The notes under the pieces were generated by a model. It searched no databases, was not told the DNA's origin, and saw nothing but the letters and a program-made list of their open reading frames with translations. A program made the translations under genes and the position numbers. This document shows positions 52,215 through 58,926 of a stretch of DNA of 58,926 nucleotides, in pieces (position 1 is the stretch's first letter; every line of letters starts with the position of its first letter). This DNA is from CAYJBH01 sp964370605 (GTDB taxonomy: Bacteria; Bacillota; Clostridia; Oscillospirales; Ruminococcaceae), in contig CAYJJX010000017.1 of NCBI GenBank assembly GCA_964370605.1, forward strand, positions 1 to 58,926, in the 5' to 3' direction.

Positions 52215-52252
52215 CTTAAATGATGATGATGTAATCATAAAATAGAAAGTTA

Positions 52253-52294
52253 AAAAAGGGTATTACTTCCAGCTCGGACAGTAATACCCTTTTT
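52253..52294. terminator. Bidirectional terminator between gntR and the chemoreceptor gene
   Basis: Perfect 15-bp stem AAAAAGGGTATTACT/AGTAATACCCTTTTT (52253-52267, 52280-52294) with a 12-nt loop and A/T flanks on both sides. Confidence 0.9.
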
Positions 52295-52303
52295 GTTAAA
52301 AAT

Positions 52304-54070
52304 TTAGTATTTGTCGCTCATGTCGTTTATTGTGTGTTGAGGGGCATTTTCCGGCATGTTCATCGGTACACTATTGCTTGCGGCACCGCTATTCGCAAGC
52401 GTAAAGCTGGAAAGCAGATTTTTGAGCAGATCCGATTGGCTGAACAGCTCTTCGCTAGCCGCCGCACTCTCTTCACTGGTGGCGGAGTTGGTCTGGACAA
52501 CTTGTGAAATCTGGTCAAGGCCAACATTGATTTGTTCGATGGATAGAGCTTGGTCGTTTGTCGCTTGTTGAATATCAAGCATAACTTCGGTGGTGCTGGT
52601 AACACCTTCCACAACTGCTCCAAGATCTGCCGCAGTAACCTGAGTGAGATTCACACCCGCTTCAATTGCACGAATTGATCCTTCGATAAGTTCAGTAGTG
52701 TCTTTGGCCGCCTCGGCAGATTTTCCGGCGAGATTGCGAACTTCATCGGCAACAACGGCAAAGCCTTTGCCTGCCGCACCGGCGCGCGCCGCCTCTACCG
52801 CCGCATTGAGTGCCAAAATGTTCGTCTGAAATGCGATATCTTCAATGGTCTTGATGATATTGGAGATCTCTTTAGATTTAGAATCAATCTCGTTCATGGA
52901 GGTCATCAACTCTTCCATATGGGCATTGCTTGTATTGACCGCATCGACCACACCACCTGCCATGCCGCTAGCCTTATCACAATTTGCGGCATTATTTTTA
53001 ACCTGAGCCGAAATGTCGGCGATTGACGCCGCAAGTTCTTGAAGTGAACTTGCCTGTTCAATTGCACCCTGAGCCAAGGCTTGTGAACCGGTCGAAACTT
53101 GATCAGAACCGGAGGCAACCTGTGACGCCACATTACCGATCTGACTCATGATAGCCGATATCTCTTCAGTAAATTTAACAAACGAAGCTTCTACCGGTAA
53201 AAAGTTGCCACGGAACGGAATGGTAGCTTGCGGAATCTGGAAATTTTTCTGAACAAAATATCCAAGCACTCTGGTTACATCATTAATATATGAATTCATG
53301 GTATCGCACGATTCTTTGAACTGCTTTATTACAATTCCGAGCTCATCGTTAGAGTCGTATGTAACCTCAATATCAAGGTGGCCGTTGTAAATTTGCTCTG
53401 ATATAGTAGTGAGTTCTTTGACCGGTGTTAGTATGCCCTTAATAAGTATTATAGACAACACTACACTGAACACAAGGCAAAATGCGATAACTCCGTATGC
53501 TACCGAGGCAACAATGAGCGTTGTCTGTTGTGTTGAGGCAACGGCGCCGAGAGCTGCTGTGTCTTCACTATCGCTAAGCTTCGCAATTTCAGAAAAGATG
53601 ATCTCAACCAATGGATAATATTCCTCGGTCAATAGCTCATATGCTTGAGCGTTGGAGGCCGCAGTATTTTCGGTGGCAAGCGCTACCACCTCACCTCTTG
53701 TTGTTCCTGCGGAATCCAGTGCGGCATTAAGTGCCGTAAAGTCGGCATCATCACCTTCATAGCTTTCCATATACTCGTTAATTATCCCTATCGCATGACC
53801 AGCCTCGGCAGTCGCCTGAGCAAGCATCGCCTCTGTCTCCTCCTGTGTCGGTGACATCAAGGCGGTCGCCATAGAGGTTTTTAGTGCATTAAGTTCTGTC
53901 TGGGTCTCCCATAACATAACGATGTTTGGCAGGTTTTCTGTTCCGATCACGGCCAACGAATCACTGGTAGAGTTCAGCGTAGAAACTAACAAAAGCGAGC
54001 TAGTTGTAAGCAAAACCACAATTATTGCGATTGTAGCAATGAGTTTAGTACGAATTTTCATGTTTTTCAT
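52304..54070 (-). CDS. Methyl-accepting chemotaxis protein
   Basis: 588 residues: membrane segment 1 (about 9-30), an extracellular four-helix-bundle sensor (about 32-185, 4HB_MCP type), membrane segment 2 (about 188-212), HAMP (about 213-265) and a long coiled-coil signalling domain. The hairpin tip is visible as IAFQTNILALNAAVEAARAG followed by FAVVADEVRNLAGKSA. It lacks an obvious C-terminal CheR pentapeptide. Ligand unknown; the neighbouring uronate operon is only a positional hint. Own promoter; implies the cell is or was motile or uses the protein in another CheA-dependent process. Confidence 0.94.
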   Translation of the reverse strand: MKNMKIRTKLIATIAIIVVLLTTSSLLLVSTLNSTSDSLAVIGTENLPNIVMLWETQTELNALKTSMATALMSPTQEETEAMLAQATAEAGHAIGIINEYMESYEGDDADFTALNAALDSAGTTRGEVVALATENTAASNAQAYELLTEEYYPLVEIIFSEIAKLSDSEDTAALGAVASTQQTTLIVASVAYGVIAFCLVFSVVLSIILIKGILTPVKELTTISEQIYNGHLDIEVTYDSNDELGIVIKQFKESCDTMNSYINDVTRVLGYFVQKNFQIPQATIPFRGNFLPVEASFVKFTEEISAIMSQIGNVASQVASGSDQVSTGSQALAQGAIEQASSLQELAASIADISAQVKNNAANCDKASGMAGGVVDAVNTSNAHMEELMTSMNEIDSKSKEISNIIKTIEDIAFQTNILALNAAVEAARAGAAGKGFAVVADEVRNLAGKSAEAAKDTTELIEGSIRAIEAGVNLTQVTAADLGAVVEGVTSTTEVMLDIQQATNDQALSIEQINVGLDQISQVVQTNSATSEESAAASEELFSQSDLLKNLLSSFTLANSGAASNSVPMNMPENAPQHTINDMSDKY

Positions 54071-54167
54071 CTCTTAATCCCTTTCCGACAGTATCGGCAA
54101 ATCGTCTCTTAGAAAATACAAATCCCTTATCACACAGCTATCTATCCAATTTTCCTTGCTTGTAGTA

Positions 54168-54196
54168 ATTATAAATCAATTAATCATTCAAGTCAA
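54168..54196 (-). promoter_or_regulatory. Promoter of the chemoreceptor gene
   Basis: Minus strand: TTGACT (54191-54196), 17-bp spacer, TATAAT (54168-54173). This is a vegetative sigma-A type promoter, not a sigma-D motility promoter. The rest of 54071-54444 shows nothing convincing. Confidence 0.7.
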
Positions 54197-54444
54197 CAGT
54201 TTATGTGATATTCTCACACTTTTTTGTCGAGCCTGATAATATGTTTGTAAACATTGCCACAAGCGTTTTTCGAGAACGATGGGATACACCTACGGTCATC
54301 GAAATGTTGTCGATGGGCACACTCAATTCCGTAAACTATGCTCATTTGCATCGCTATATTAAGCTTATTGTTCTTGTGCCTACGCCCAGATTACATACAA
54401 TTTCTCAACGTATTTTAACGTAATGCACTGCTTCTATTATTTGC

Positions 54445-55104
54445 TTAATCATCATACTCAACATCATGTTCCCAAATCGTTCCATCGGTAGCACTGATTG
54501 TGTATTCGTACTCCATTCTGCCGATCTTCCATTCCACCTCGTATTCAGCATGGCCATCATCGAAGTCGAACTTGCATATAATCTGACTTGCGTCGCTTTC
54601 CGTCACGCCTGCGTGTGCAAGCGCTATGGATTTCGCCTTGTCTTCACCGATATAGTCGGCCGAAGTGTCGGTATCCGGAGTAGTGACTGGCTTTGCATCA
54701 TAGCTTTCCATGTCGTAATCATAGCCCATAATCTCACCGTTCACTGCATTTATTTCATAGTCATATTCGATTGTGCCGTCCCAAAACTCCACTTCATATT
54801 CCGCTATGCCATCGTCATAATCAAACTTACAAAACATATGCGAAACATCGGTTTCGCTCAATCCTACATGTGCAAGCGCTATGGATTTCGCCTCGTCTTC
54901 GCCGATATAGTCATCGGTGCTATTTTCCAAGGGTTGCGCTGACAATATAGCTTCTGGTTCAGTTTGTCCTACAGTCGATTGCTCGGGTTGTGTAGCTGTA
55001 ACAGGCCTTGCAAGCGCCATCATGCCACCCGCCAATGCTGCTATAATAAGAACAGCACAAGAGACAATACCGATAGTTATAAATATAGTTTTCTTCGATT
55101 TCAT
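54445..55104 (-). CDS. Exported protein with two PepSY domains
   Basis: 219 residues. One N-terminal hydrophobic segment (about 6-28) acts as a signal or anchor. Two PepSY-type repeats follow a linker: YIGEDEAKSIALAHVGLSET (about 67-135) and YIGEDKAKSIALAHAGVTES (about 149-217), nearly identical at their start, showing recent internal duplication. PepSY proteins are thought to inhibit or chaperone peptidases or regulate wall-associated proteins. ATG 55104 has AGGAGGT 7 nt upstream. Downstream of the sensor kinase by 84 nt on the same strand; similar PepSY/two-component groupings are common in Firmicutes, so it may be part of the regulon or a sensory partner. Confidence 0.87.
   Translation of the reverse strand: MKSKKTIFITIGIVSCAVLIIAALAGGMMALARPVTATQPEQSTVGQTEPEAILSAQPLENSTDDYIGEDEAKSIALAHVGLSETDVSHMFCKFDYDDGIAEYEVEFWDGTIEYDYEINAVNGEIMGYDYDMESYDAKPVTTPDTDTSADYIGEDKAKSIALAHAGVTESDASQIICKFDFDDGHAEYEVEWKIGRMEYEYTISATDGTIWEHDVEYDD
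54614..54912 (-). repeat. Near-identical 44-bp direct repeat inside the PepSY gene
   Basis: Copies at 54614-54657 and 54869-54912 differ at two bases and encode the start of each PepSY domain. The copies are about 255 bp apart, the length of one domain plus linker. Confidence 0.8.
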
Positions 55105-55188
55105 TATGAATACCTCCTCGTATTTTGATTTTCTTTGATGACTTAATTTTATATTTATAAAATTAAAGTAACATTAAAATGCTGAATT

Positions 55189-56541
55189 TTATTTCGGAAA
55201 TTTTACCGTGAACAAACTGCCATTGTTCAGCTCGCTTTCAAGCAGAGTTTTTGCATGGTGAAGTTTAGCAATCTGTGCCACCATGGACAGGCCTAGGCCC
55301 ATGCTTCCATGTTGACTTGCCGTGCGCGAACTATCCACCTGATAAAACCTATGCCAGATCTTTTCTCGGTGTTCTTTCGCTATGCCTATTCCATCATCTT
55401 TAACTGACAGAATAATTTCTGTAGCGGTTTCATCAAGTTTTACATGGGTGCTTCCATTTTCTTTTCTATAACGAAAAGAGTTGCTGATTAGATTTTCCAG
55501 CAGCCTGCTTATCATTGCAGGGTCGAAAAAACCACTGATATTGGGTGCAATATCATATGTCATTTTCAAGTCGGATGGGGCAATTAGTTCCTGATCCTCA
55601 CAGACTTCACGCACAACAGAACTGAGGTTTATCTGCTGAATTTCTGCTTTTTGAACACCTCTGTCCATACGTATAAGGTTTAACAAATCGGAAATAAGAT
55701 TTGACATCTTTAACGCTTGTCTTTGCACTGTTTCAAGCACATCTTCTTTATCCTCCTGCGAGATGTTCTCTCCTATAGCATACTCACACTGCGCTAAAAT
55801 AACAGCAGTTGGCGTTCTGAGTTCATGAGAAACATCGGAGGTAAATTGCTTTTCCGCTTCGAATGCGCTTTCTAAGCGCTCAAACATTTTATCAAATGTT
55901 TGAGCAAGCTTTCGTATTTCGGGACTTCCGCTTTGCAAATCAATACGCAACGCAAGGTTTTCACTCTCGCTTATTTGCTCGGCAATTTTTATAATTTTGT
56001 CTACAGGGTGAAACGTGATTTTCGCAATAAAATAGCATCCTATCGCTCCGAAAAGCACAAATACAGGCAGTGAAAACAATGCCATTTGCAAGATATTATT
56101 TGTGGTATTCGCAACCTCATCGACCGCTATAACACCGCGTATCCACACAAAAGAGCGTGAGTCCTCTACCGATGCTAATCTGTCATAGACAAAATAAAGA
56201 GTTCCGTCGGCAGTTAATTCGGCAGTTTCTTTGTCACTTAATGGCAGTGCAACGACACTTTCCTCCGGAAAATCGCCAGCTATGTGTTCGCCGTCCTGTG
56301 AATATAACAAAGTAAATACTCCATTTTTGAAAAAATCCACATCATCGGTTTCAAGCTTACCATCATCATACTCAAGCTCATCGGAATTATCGTCCACCAC
56401 TTTGGTTAGCTGAGCAATGCTGTTTGCTGAAACTATATCATCGCTAACTGTAAACATCAAAGCGATTAAAACACCTGCCATCAGTAACATGAGAAATGTT
56501 GTAAAAAGTGTGAGCCTTATTTTTGCCGATACCTTTCTCAT
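55189..56541 (-). CDS. Two-component sensor histidine kinase
   Basis: 450 residues: membrane segment 1 (about 9-32), extracellular sensor region (33-150), membrane segment 2 (about 152-174), HAMP, then the kinase. The phosphorylated histidine is H239 in SDVSHELRTPTAVI; N box LLENLISNSFRYRK, G1 DDGIGIAKEH and G2 GLGLSMVAQ are intact. Start overlaps the response-regulator stop by 4 nt (ATGA) with GGGAGG upstream. Pairs with the OmpR-type regulator; the signal is unknown. Confidence 0.94.
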   Translation of the reverse strand: MRKVSAKIRLTLFTTFLMLLMAGVLIALMFTVSDDIVSANSIAQLTKVVDDNSDELEYDDGKLETDDVDFFKNGVFTLLYSQDGEHIAGDFPEESVVALPLSDKETAELTADGTLYFVYDRLASVEDSRSFVWIRGVIAVDEVANTTNNILQMALFSLPVFVLFGAIGCYFIAKITFHPVDKIIKIAEQISESENLALRIDLQSGSPEIRKLAQTFDKMFERLESAFEAEKQFTSDVSHELRTPTAVILAQCEYAIGENISQEDKEDVLETVQRQALKMSNLISDLLNLIRMDRGVQKAEIQQINLSSVVREVCEDQELIAPSDLKMTYDIAPNISGFFDPAMISRLLENLISNSFRYRKENGSTHVKLDETATEIILSVKDDGIGIAKEHREKIWHRFYQVDSSRTASQHGSMGLGLSMVAQIAKLHHAKTLLESELNNGSLFTVKFPK

Positions 56542-57212
56542 AATTCCTCCCTCAACACATAGCCACTCCCCCTTACCGTGTGAATAAGTTTTGTGTCAAA
56601 ATCGCTGTCGATTTTCTTTCTGAGATATCGTATGTACACATCCACTACGTTTGTGCCGCCTTCATAGTCATAATTCCAAATATGGTTTTCAATTTTTTCT
56701 CTTGAGAGAACTATGCCTACATTATATATCATGTATTTTAAAATAGCATACTCTTTCGCCGATAGGCTTATCACTGTATCTCCGCGCTTTACAACATGAG
56801 AGCTAATATCAAGCGTCAAGTCCGAAACTGAGAGGATGCTTGTTGATTTCCCGGATTTGAGCCTTGTCATAACACGAATTCGCGCCATAAGTTCCTCGAA
56901 AGAGAACGGTTTTATGAGATAGTCGTTTGCACCCAAATCGAGTCCTTTTACCCTGTCCGATACGGCATCTCTTGCCGTTAGAAAAATCACAGGCGTTTCT
57001 ATACATTTCGAACGCATGGTTTTGAGGACTTCAAAACCATCCTGTTTTGGCATCATAACATCAAGTATCACTACGTCATACTCTGTGCTGCTAATATAAT
57101 CAAGGGCTGTTTCTCCGTCGTAGCAACTATCAACGGCATACCCCTCCGATGTTAATTTTTTTGTGATAATTTTATTCATATCTCGCTCATCTTCGGCAAG
57201 TAAAATTCGCAC
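56538..57212 (-). CDS. OmpR/PhoB-type response regulator
   Basis: 224 residues. Receiver domain: acidic pocket ED at residues 7-9, phosphoacceptor D51 in VVILDVMMPKQDG, conserved lysine in YLIKPFSFEEL. C-terminal winged helix: LSAKEYAILKYMIYNVG and VDVYIRYLRKKI with HTVRGSGYVL. The frame opens at TTG 57227, but that overlaps the GGGAGG ribosome binding site; GTG 57212 lies 7-8 nt past it and gives the canonical MRILLAEDE start. First gene of the regulator-kinase-PepSY operon; a direct repeat upstream suggests autoregulation. Confidence 0.94.
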   Translation of the reverse strand: MRILLAEDERDMNKIITKKLTSEGYAVDSCYDGETALDYISSTEYDVVILDVMMPKQDGFEVLKTMRSKCIETPVIFLTARDAVSDRVKGLDLGANDYLIKPFSFEELMARIRVMTRLKSGKSTSILSVSDLTLDISSHVVKRGDTVISLSAKEYAILKYMIYNVGIVLSREKIENHIWNYDYEGGTNVVDVYIRYLRKKIDSDFDTKLIHTVRGSGYVLREEL

Positions 57213-57241
57213 AAACAACCCTCCCAAATTGATTTTGCTTT

Positions 57242-57275
57242 ATTATACCATAGGTTTATTAAAATTTGATTAAAA
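57242..57275 (-). promoter_or_regulatory. Promoter and candidate response-regulator site
   Basis: Minus strand: extended -10 TGG-TATAAT (-10 at 57242-57247) without a good -35. In the -35 region two TTTTAAT heptamers (57275-57269 and 57264-57258) repeat with 11-bp spacing, one helical turn, as OmpR-family dimers prefer. This suggests activation by its own regulator. Confidence 0.45.
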
Positions 57276-57394
57276 CAATGCAATTAATATTTTTATTTTA
57301 AAACAAAATCAAGTTTGTCAAGCAGTCAAGGGGCCTACAATTTAGAACCCCTTCGAGTGCTAGAGATGAAAACCCCTTATTTAAGCAATTGTAT

Positions 57395-57840
57395 TTATTT
57401 CCAACCACGAGGATTACTATTCATTTGAGCCTGTACTTGTTCTATAGTTCCCCTCATTTTCTTCGCCTTCTCGGGCATTACAGTCGCTTTATTATACGCC
57501 TCCGATACATCTATAGACATATCAAATAAAAACTCGCCTTGTGGCAACATATTGTAAGCCGAATTTTCACTTCCTGAGCGAAGAATGTATTTATAATCTT
57601 CGCTATTTCTGATGCCGTATATTTTTTTACCCTTAATAAATAACATCTCGTCATGGTTAGATCTATCTGTCTCACCTTTAAGTATATTCATCATATTTTT
57701 CCGTCAATTGCTCTATCTTGCGGTAAGTCTATGCCGGCGAGATGCGCAAATGTAGGGAAGAAATCGATATTCATCGAAGCCATGTCCAAAGTTTTACCTG
57801 CCGGAATTTCTTTTGGAAAACTTGCAACAAAGGGGACTTT
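57395..57840 (-). pseudogene. Sulfatase 3' fragment, frameshifted
   Basis: Minus-strand reading gives VPFVASFPKEIPAGKTLDMA, then SMNIDFFPTFAHLAGIDLPQ and, after a one-base frameshift, MMNILKGETDRSNHDEML through to FLFDMSIDVSEAYN and the end NPRGWK. This is the C-terminal part of an arylsulfatase-type enzyme (the LFDM.D..E.YN end is typical). The frame breaks at a five-base A run (T at 57696-57700 on the plus strand): one extra A would restore GKNMMN. The N-terminal two-thirds with the formylglycine site is missing. It abuts a second sulfatase fragment of opposite strand. Confidence 0.75.
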
Positions 57841-57856
57841 TTGTTGCAAGTTTGCC
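57815..57856. repeat. Palindromic junction between two sulfatase fragments
   Basis: Inverted repeat of 17 bp with two mismatches (57815-57831 and 57840-57856), core CTTGCAACAAA/TTTGTTGCAAG, 8-bp spacer. Both arms code for the same sulfatase motif (FVAS followed by F/L-P), so the palindrome is where homologous segments of two paralogues meet head to head. Confidence 0.75.
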
Positions 57857-58295
57857 GAACATTATTCCAAGAGGACAGGAAAACGACAAACTGATGATGG
57901 GTACCGACCTATTCCCGACTATTCTTAATTTAATCGGGGTTGAGCCACCGCAAGACAGAATTATAGACGGTAAAAATGTATTGCCGCTTCTAACGAGAGA
58001 GTGCGAAGAATCACCACATAACCACCTACATCTTGCGATGGGCAAAGAGGTAATTTCAATAGTTGATAAAGACAGATATAAATATCAAATACGTCATAAG
58101 AGGGATAATTCGTTCTTTTGGTATTTAAAGCAAGGCCCGTATCTTTTCAACATCAACGACGACCCATTTGAATCTTACAGCTTGCTTGACCAAGAAAAAG
58201 AACGTGCCGAAGTGTTGGCAAGCGAAATAAAAGCGATGCAAAAAAGCTTTGACACAAACTTAAGAGGATGGAAAAAACAAAACGATGCTGGTTGA
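57837..58295 (+). pseudogene. Sulfatase 3' fragment, opposite orientation
   Basis: Plus-strand C-terminal piece of a second sulfatase: LFVASLPNIIPRGQENDKLM, GTDLFPTILNLIGVEPPQDR and IIDGKNVLPLLT, then YLFNINDDPFESYSL and the end NLRGWKKQNDAG. It is clearly paralogous to the minus-strand fragment (GVEPPQDRIIDGK against GIDLPQDRAIDGK; LRGWK against PRGWK). It lacks the catalytic N-terminal part. The ATG at 57813 in this frame lies in sequence belonging to the other fragment, so it is not a real start. Confidence 0.72.
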
Positions 58296-58481
58296 TAAAA
58301 TTTTAATCAACTATATACTCATATCTTCCGCATACCGTGGGTTTTGCTGTCGAAAGAGCTGACATACAGCATATACGATAGCAAACAAAAACGCCGAACC
58401 CAATCGTTAATAATTGAGTCCAGCGTCACGCTGGAAAGATTTCACCCTTTATAAAATTAAATAAAAGTAAATACTAAACTA

Positions 58482-58926
58482 TTATTTGTTTTTTCGTGCT
58501 TTAACAAATATAAGCACACCGCCGCCAATGCAAACAATTGCCAAAACAGCAATGAACATTATCATTGAATTGCCTGATTGCCCCTCATCTTGCTCTTGCA
58601 CAGTATCGATTGCCTCGGAGCTTGATGTAGGTGCCTCTGTCTGTGATATATCTTCAATTTCAGAACTTACCGTCTGCTGCTCTTCTGTTTCTTCAGAACT
58701 TGCCGCCTGCTGTTCCTCGGTTTCTTCTGAGTTAGCCTCGGAATTAGCATCAGAAGTGCTTGCAGTTTCTTGTGCAAGTGTCGAAGCAGCAGCCTCATCT
58801 TTAAAGAATTTTAATATTCCAAAGCCGCCGTTATAAACAAAATGCAGCAGATACTCTTCGCTTGAAGCCAACGTTCTTGCGTAAGAATTGGTAAAGGTTA
58901 TCGACACACCTCCGTCTGCGTTTGGC
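58482..58926 (-). CDS. Partial surface protein, C-terminal part with membrane anchor
   Basis: The frame is open to the right edge of the window (the visible start is PNADGGVSITFTNSYARTLA), so only the C-terminal 147 residues are seen. After a folded segment (to about residue 45 of the visible part) comes a Ser/Glu/Thr/Gln-rich linker with repeated SEETEEQQ units, then a membrane segment (MIMFIAVLAIVCIGGGVLIF) and a basic tail KARKNK. No LPXTG motif is present. This is a typical wall-spanning stalk and anchor. Function unknown. Confidence 0.7.
   Translation of the reverse strand, partial: PNADGGVSITFTNSYARTLASSEEYLLHFVYNGGFGILKFFKDEAAASTLAQETASTSDANSEANSEETEEQQAASSEETEEQQTVSSEIEDISQTEAPTSSSEAIDTVQEQDEGQSGNSMIMFIAVLAIVCIGGGVLIFVKARKNK

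Noticed and set aside
54205..54423. 72-codon plus-strand ORF upstream of the PepSY gene end
   Set aside because: No ribosome binding site and no recognisable sequence; it overlaps the chemoreceptor promoter region only by chance.
58420..58434. Palindrome CCAGCGTCACGCTGG
   Set aside because: Seven-bp stem with a single-base centre, no T-tract on either strand; too weak to call a terminator or operator.
1..58926. CRISPR array, insertion sequence, prophage or rRNA
   Set aside because: No regularly spaced repeats, transposase, integrase, phage structural genes or rRNA segments were seen in either strand.

Overview
The window looks like a chromosomal segment of a strictly anaerobic, probably spore-forming Clostridia bacterium (Oscillospirales/Ruminococcaceae-like, gut-type). 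The grounds are [FeFe]-hydrogenase maturases HydE/HydG/HydF, a clostripain-type lipoprotein, a class III (Firmicutes-type) fructose-1,6-bisphosphatase, a SpoIID-like peptidoglycan-binding protein, NADP-type glutamate dehydrogenase, a glucuronide-utilisation operon, strong AAGGAG ribosome binding sites, frequent TTG/GTG starts and many TTGACA-17-TATAAT promoters. One run of 10 N (14169-14178) marks a scaffold join, so this is a draft or metagenome assembly. These are all judgements by eye; no database search was possible.

Layout. 1-7.2 kb: partial gene, gdhA, lipoprotein, LysR regulator divergent from a CofE-like ligase, nagA and tcdA. 7.3-13.5 kb: SpoIID-like protein with six peptidoglycan-binding repeats, fbp, citrate synthase. 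13.6-18.9 kb (minus): four-gene signalling operon, metallo-beta-lactamase-fold protein, GAF/HD-GYP protein, FecR-domain protein with an aspartate-rich tail, CHASE2 adenylate cyclase. 19.0-25.3 kb (plus): hydrogenase maturation operon (TM1266-type regulator, hydE, hydG, hydF) ending in an unrecognised 718-residue membrane-anchored GNAT protein. 25.3-28.5 kb: ZIP transporter, tRNA-Gln(CTG), clostripain. 28.6-36.1 kb (minus): polyamine operon speD-speA-speE-speB-carboxy(nor)spermidine dehydrogenase-nspC-nadE. 36.1-41 kb: surface-glycan genes (aminotransferase, N-acetyltransferase, GtrB/ArnC-like glycosyltransferase, divergent GtrII-like membrane protein and a gene remnant) in visibly AT-rich DNA. 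41.1-52.2 kb: uxu/uid-type glucuronide operon with its divergent GntR regulator. 52.3-57.3 kb: chemoreceptor, then a two-component system with a double-PepSY protein. 57.4-58.9 kb: two decayed sulfatase 3' ends joined head to head, then a partial surface protein.

How the genes work together. The polyamine operon can take arginine to agmatine (SpeA), putrescine (SpeB) and spermidine, and carries two alternative last steps: decarboxylated-SAM dependent (SpeD/SpeE) and aspartate-semialdehyde dependent (CANSDH/NspC). The uxu operon imports glucuronides, hydrolyses them (GH2) and carries glucuronate through UxaC, UxuB and UxuA to 2-keto-3-deoxygluconate, probably under the adjacent GntR repressor, whose candidate palindromes lie at both divergent promoters.

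The most interesting observation is the roughly 280-nt leader of speD. A good promoter lies upstream of an intrinsic terminator that sits only about 30 nt before the speD start, so transcription must pass the terminator. The leader contains a 34-codon ORF whose last codons cover one arm of a hairpin, and the other arm of that hairpin can pair with the terminator's 5' arm. This is the logic of leader-peptide attenuation (compare speFL upstream of speF in enterobacteria), proposed here as a hypothesis. Second-tier items are the 718-residue GNAT protein in the hyd operon, the CHASE2/FecR/HD-GYP/MBL cassette, and the palindromic sulfatase junction.
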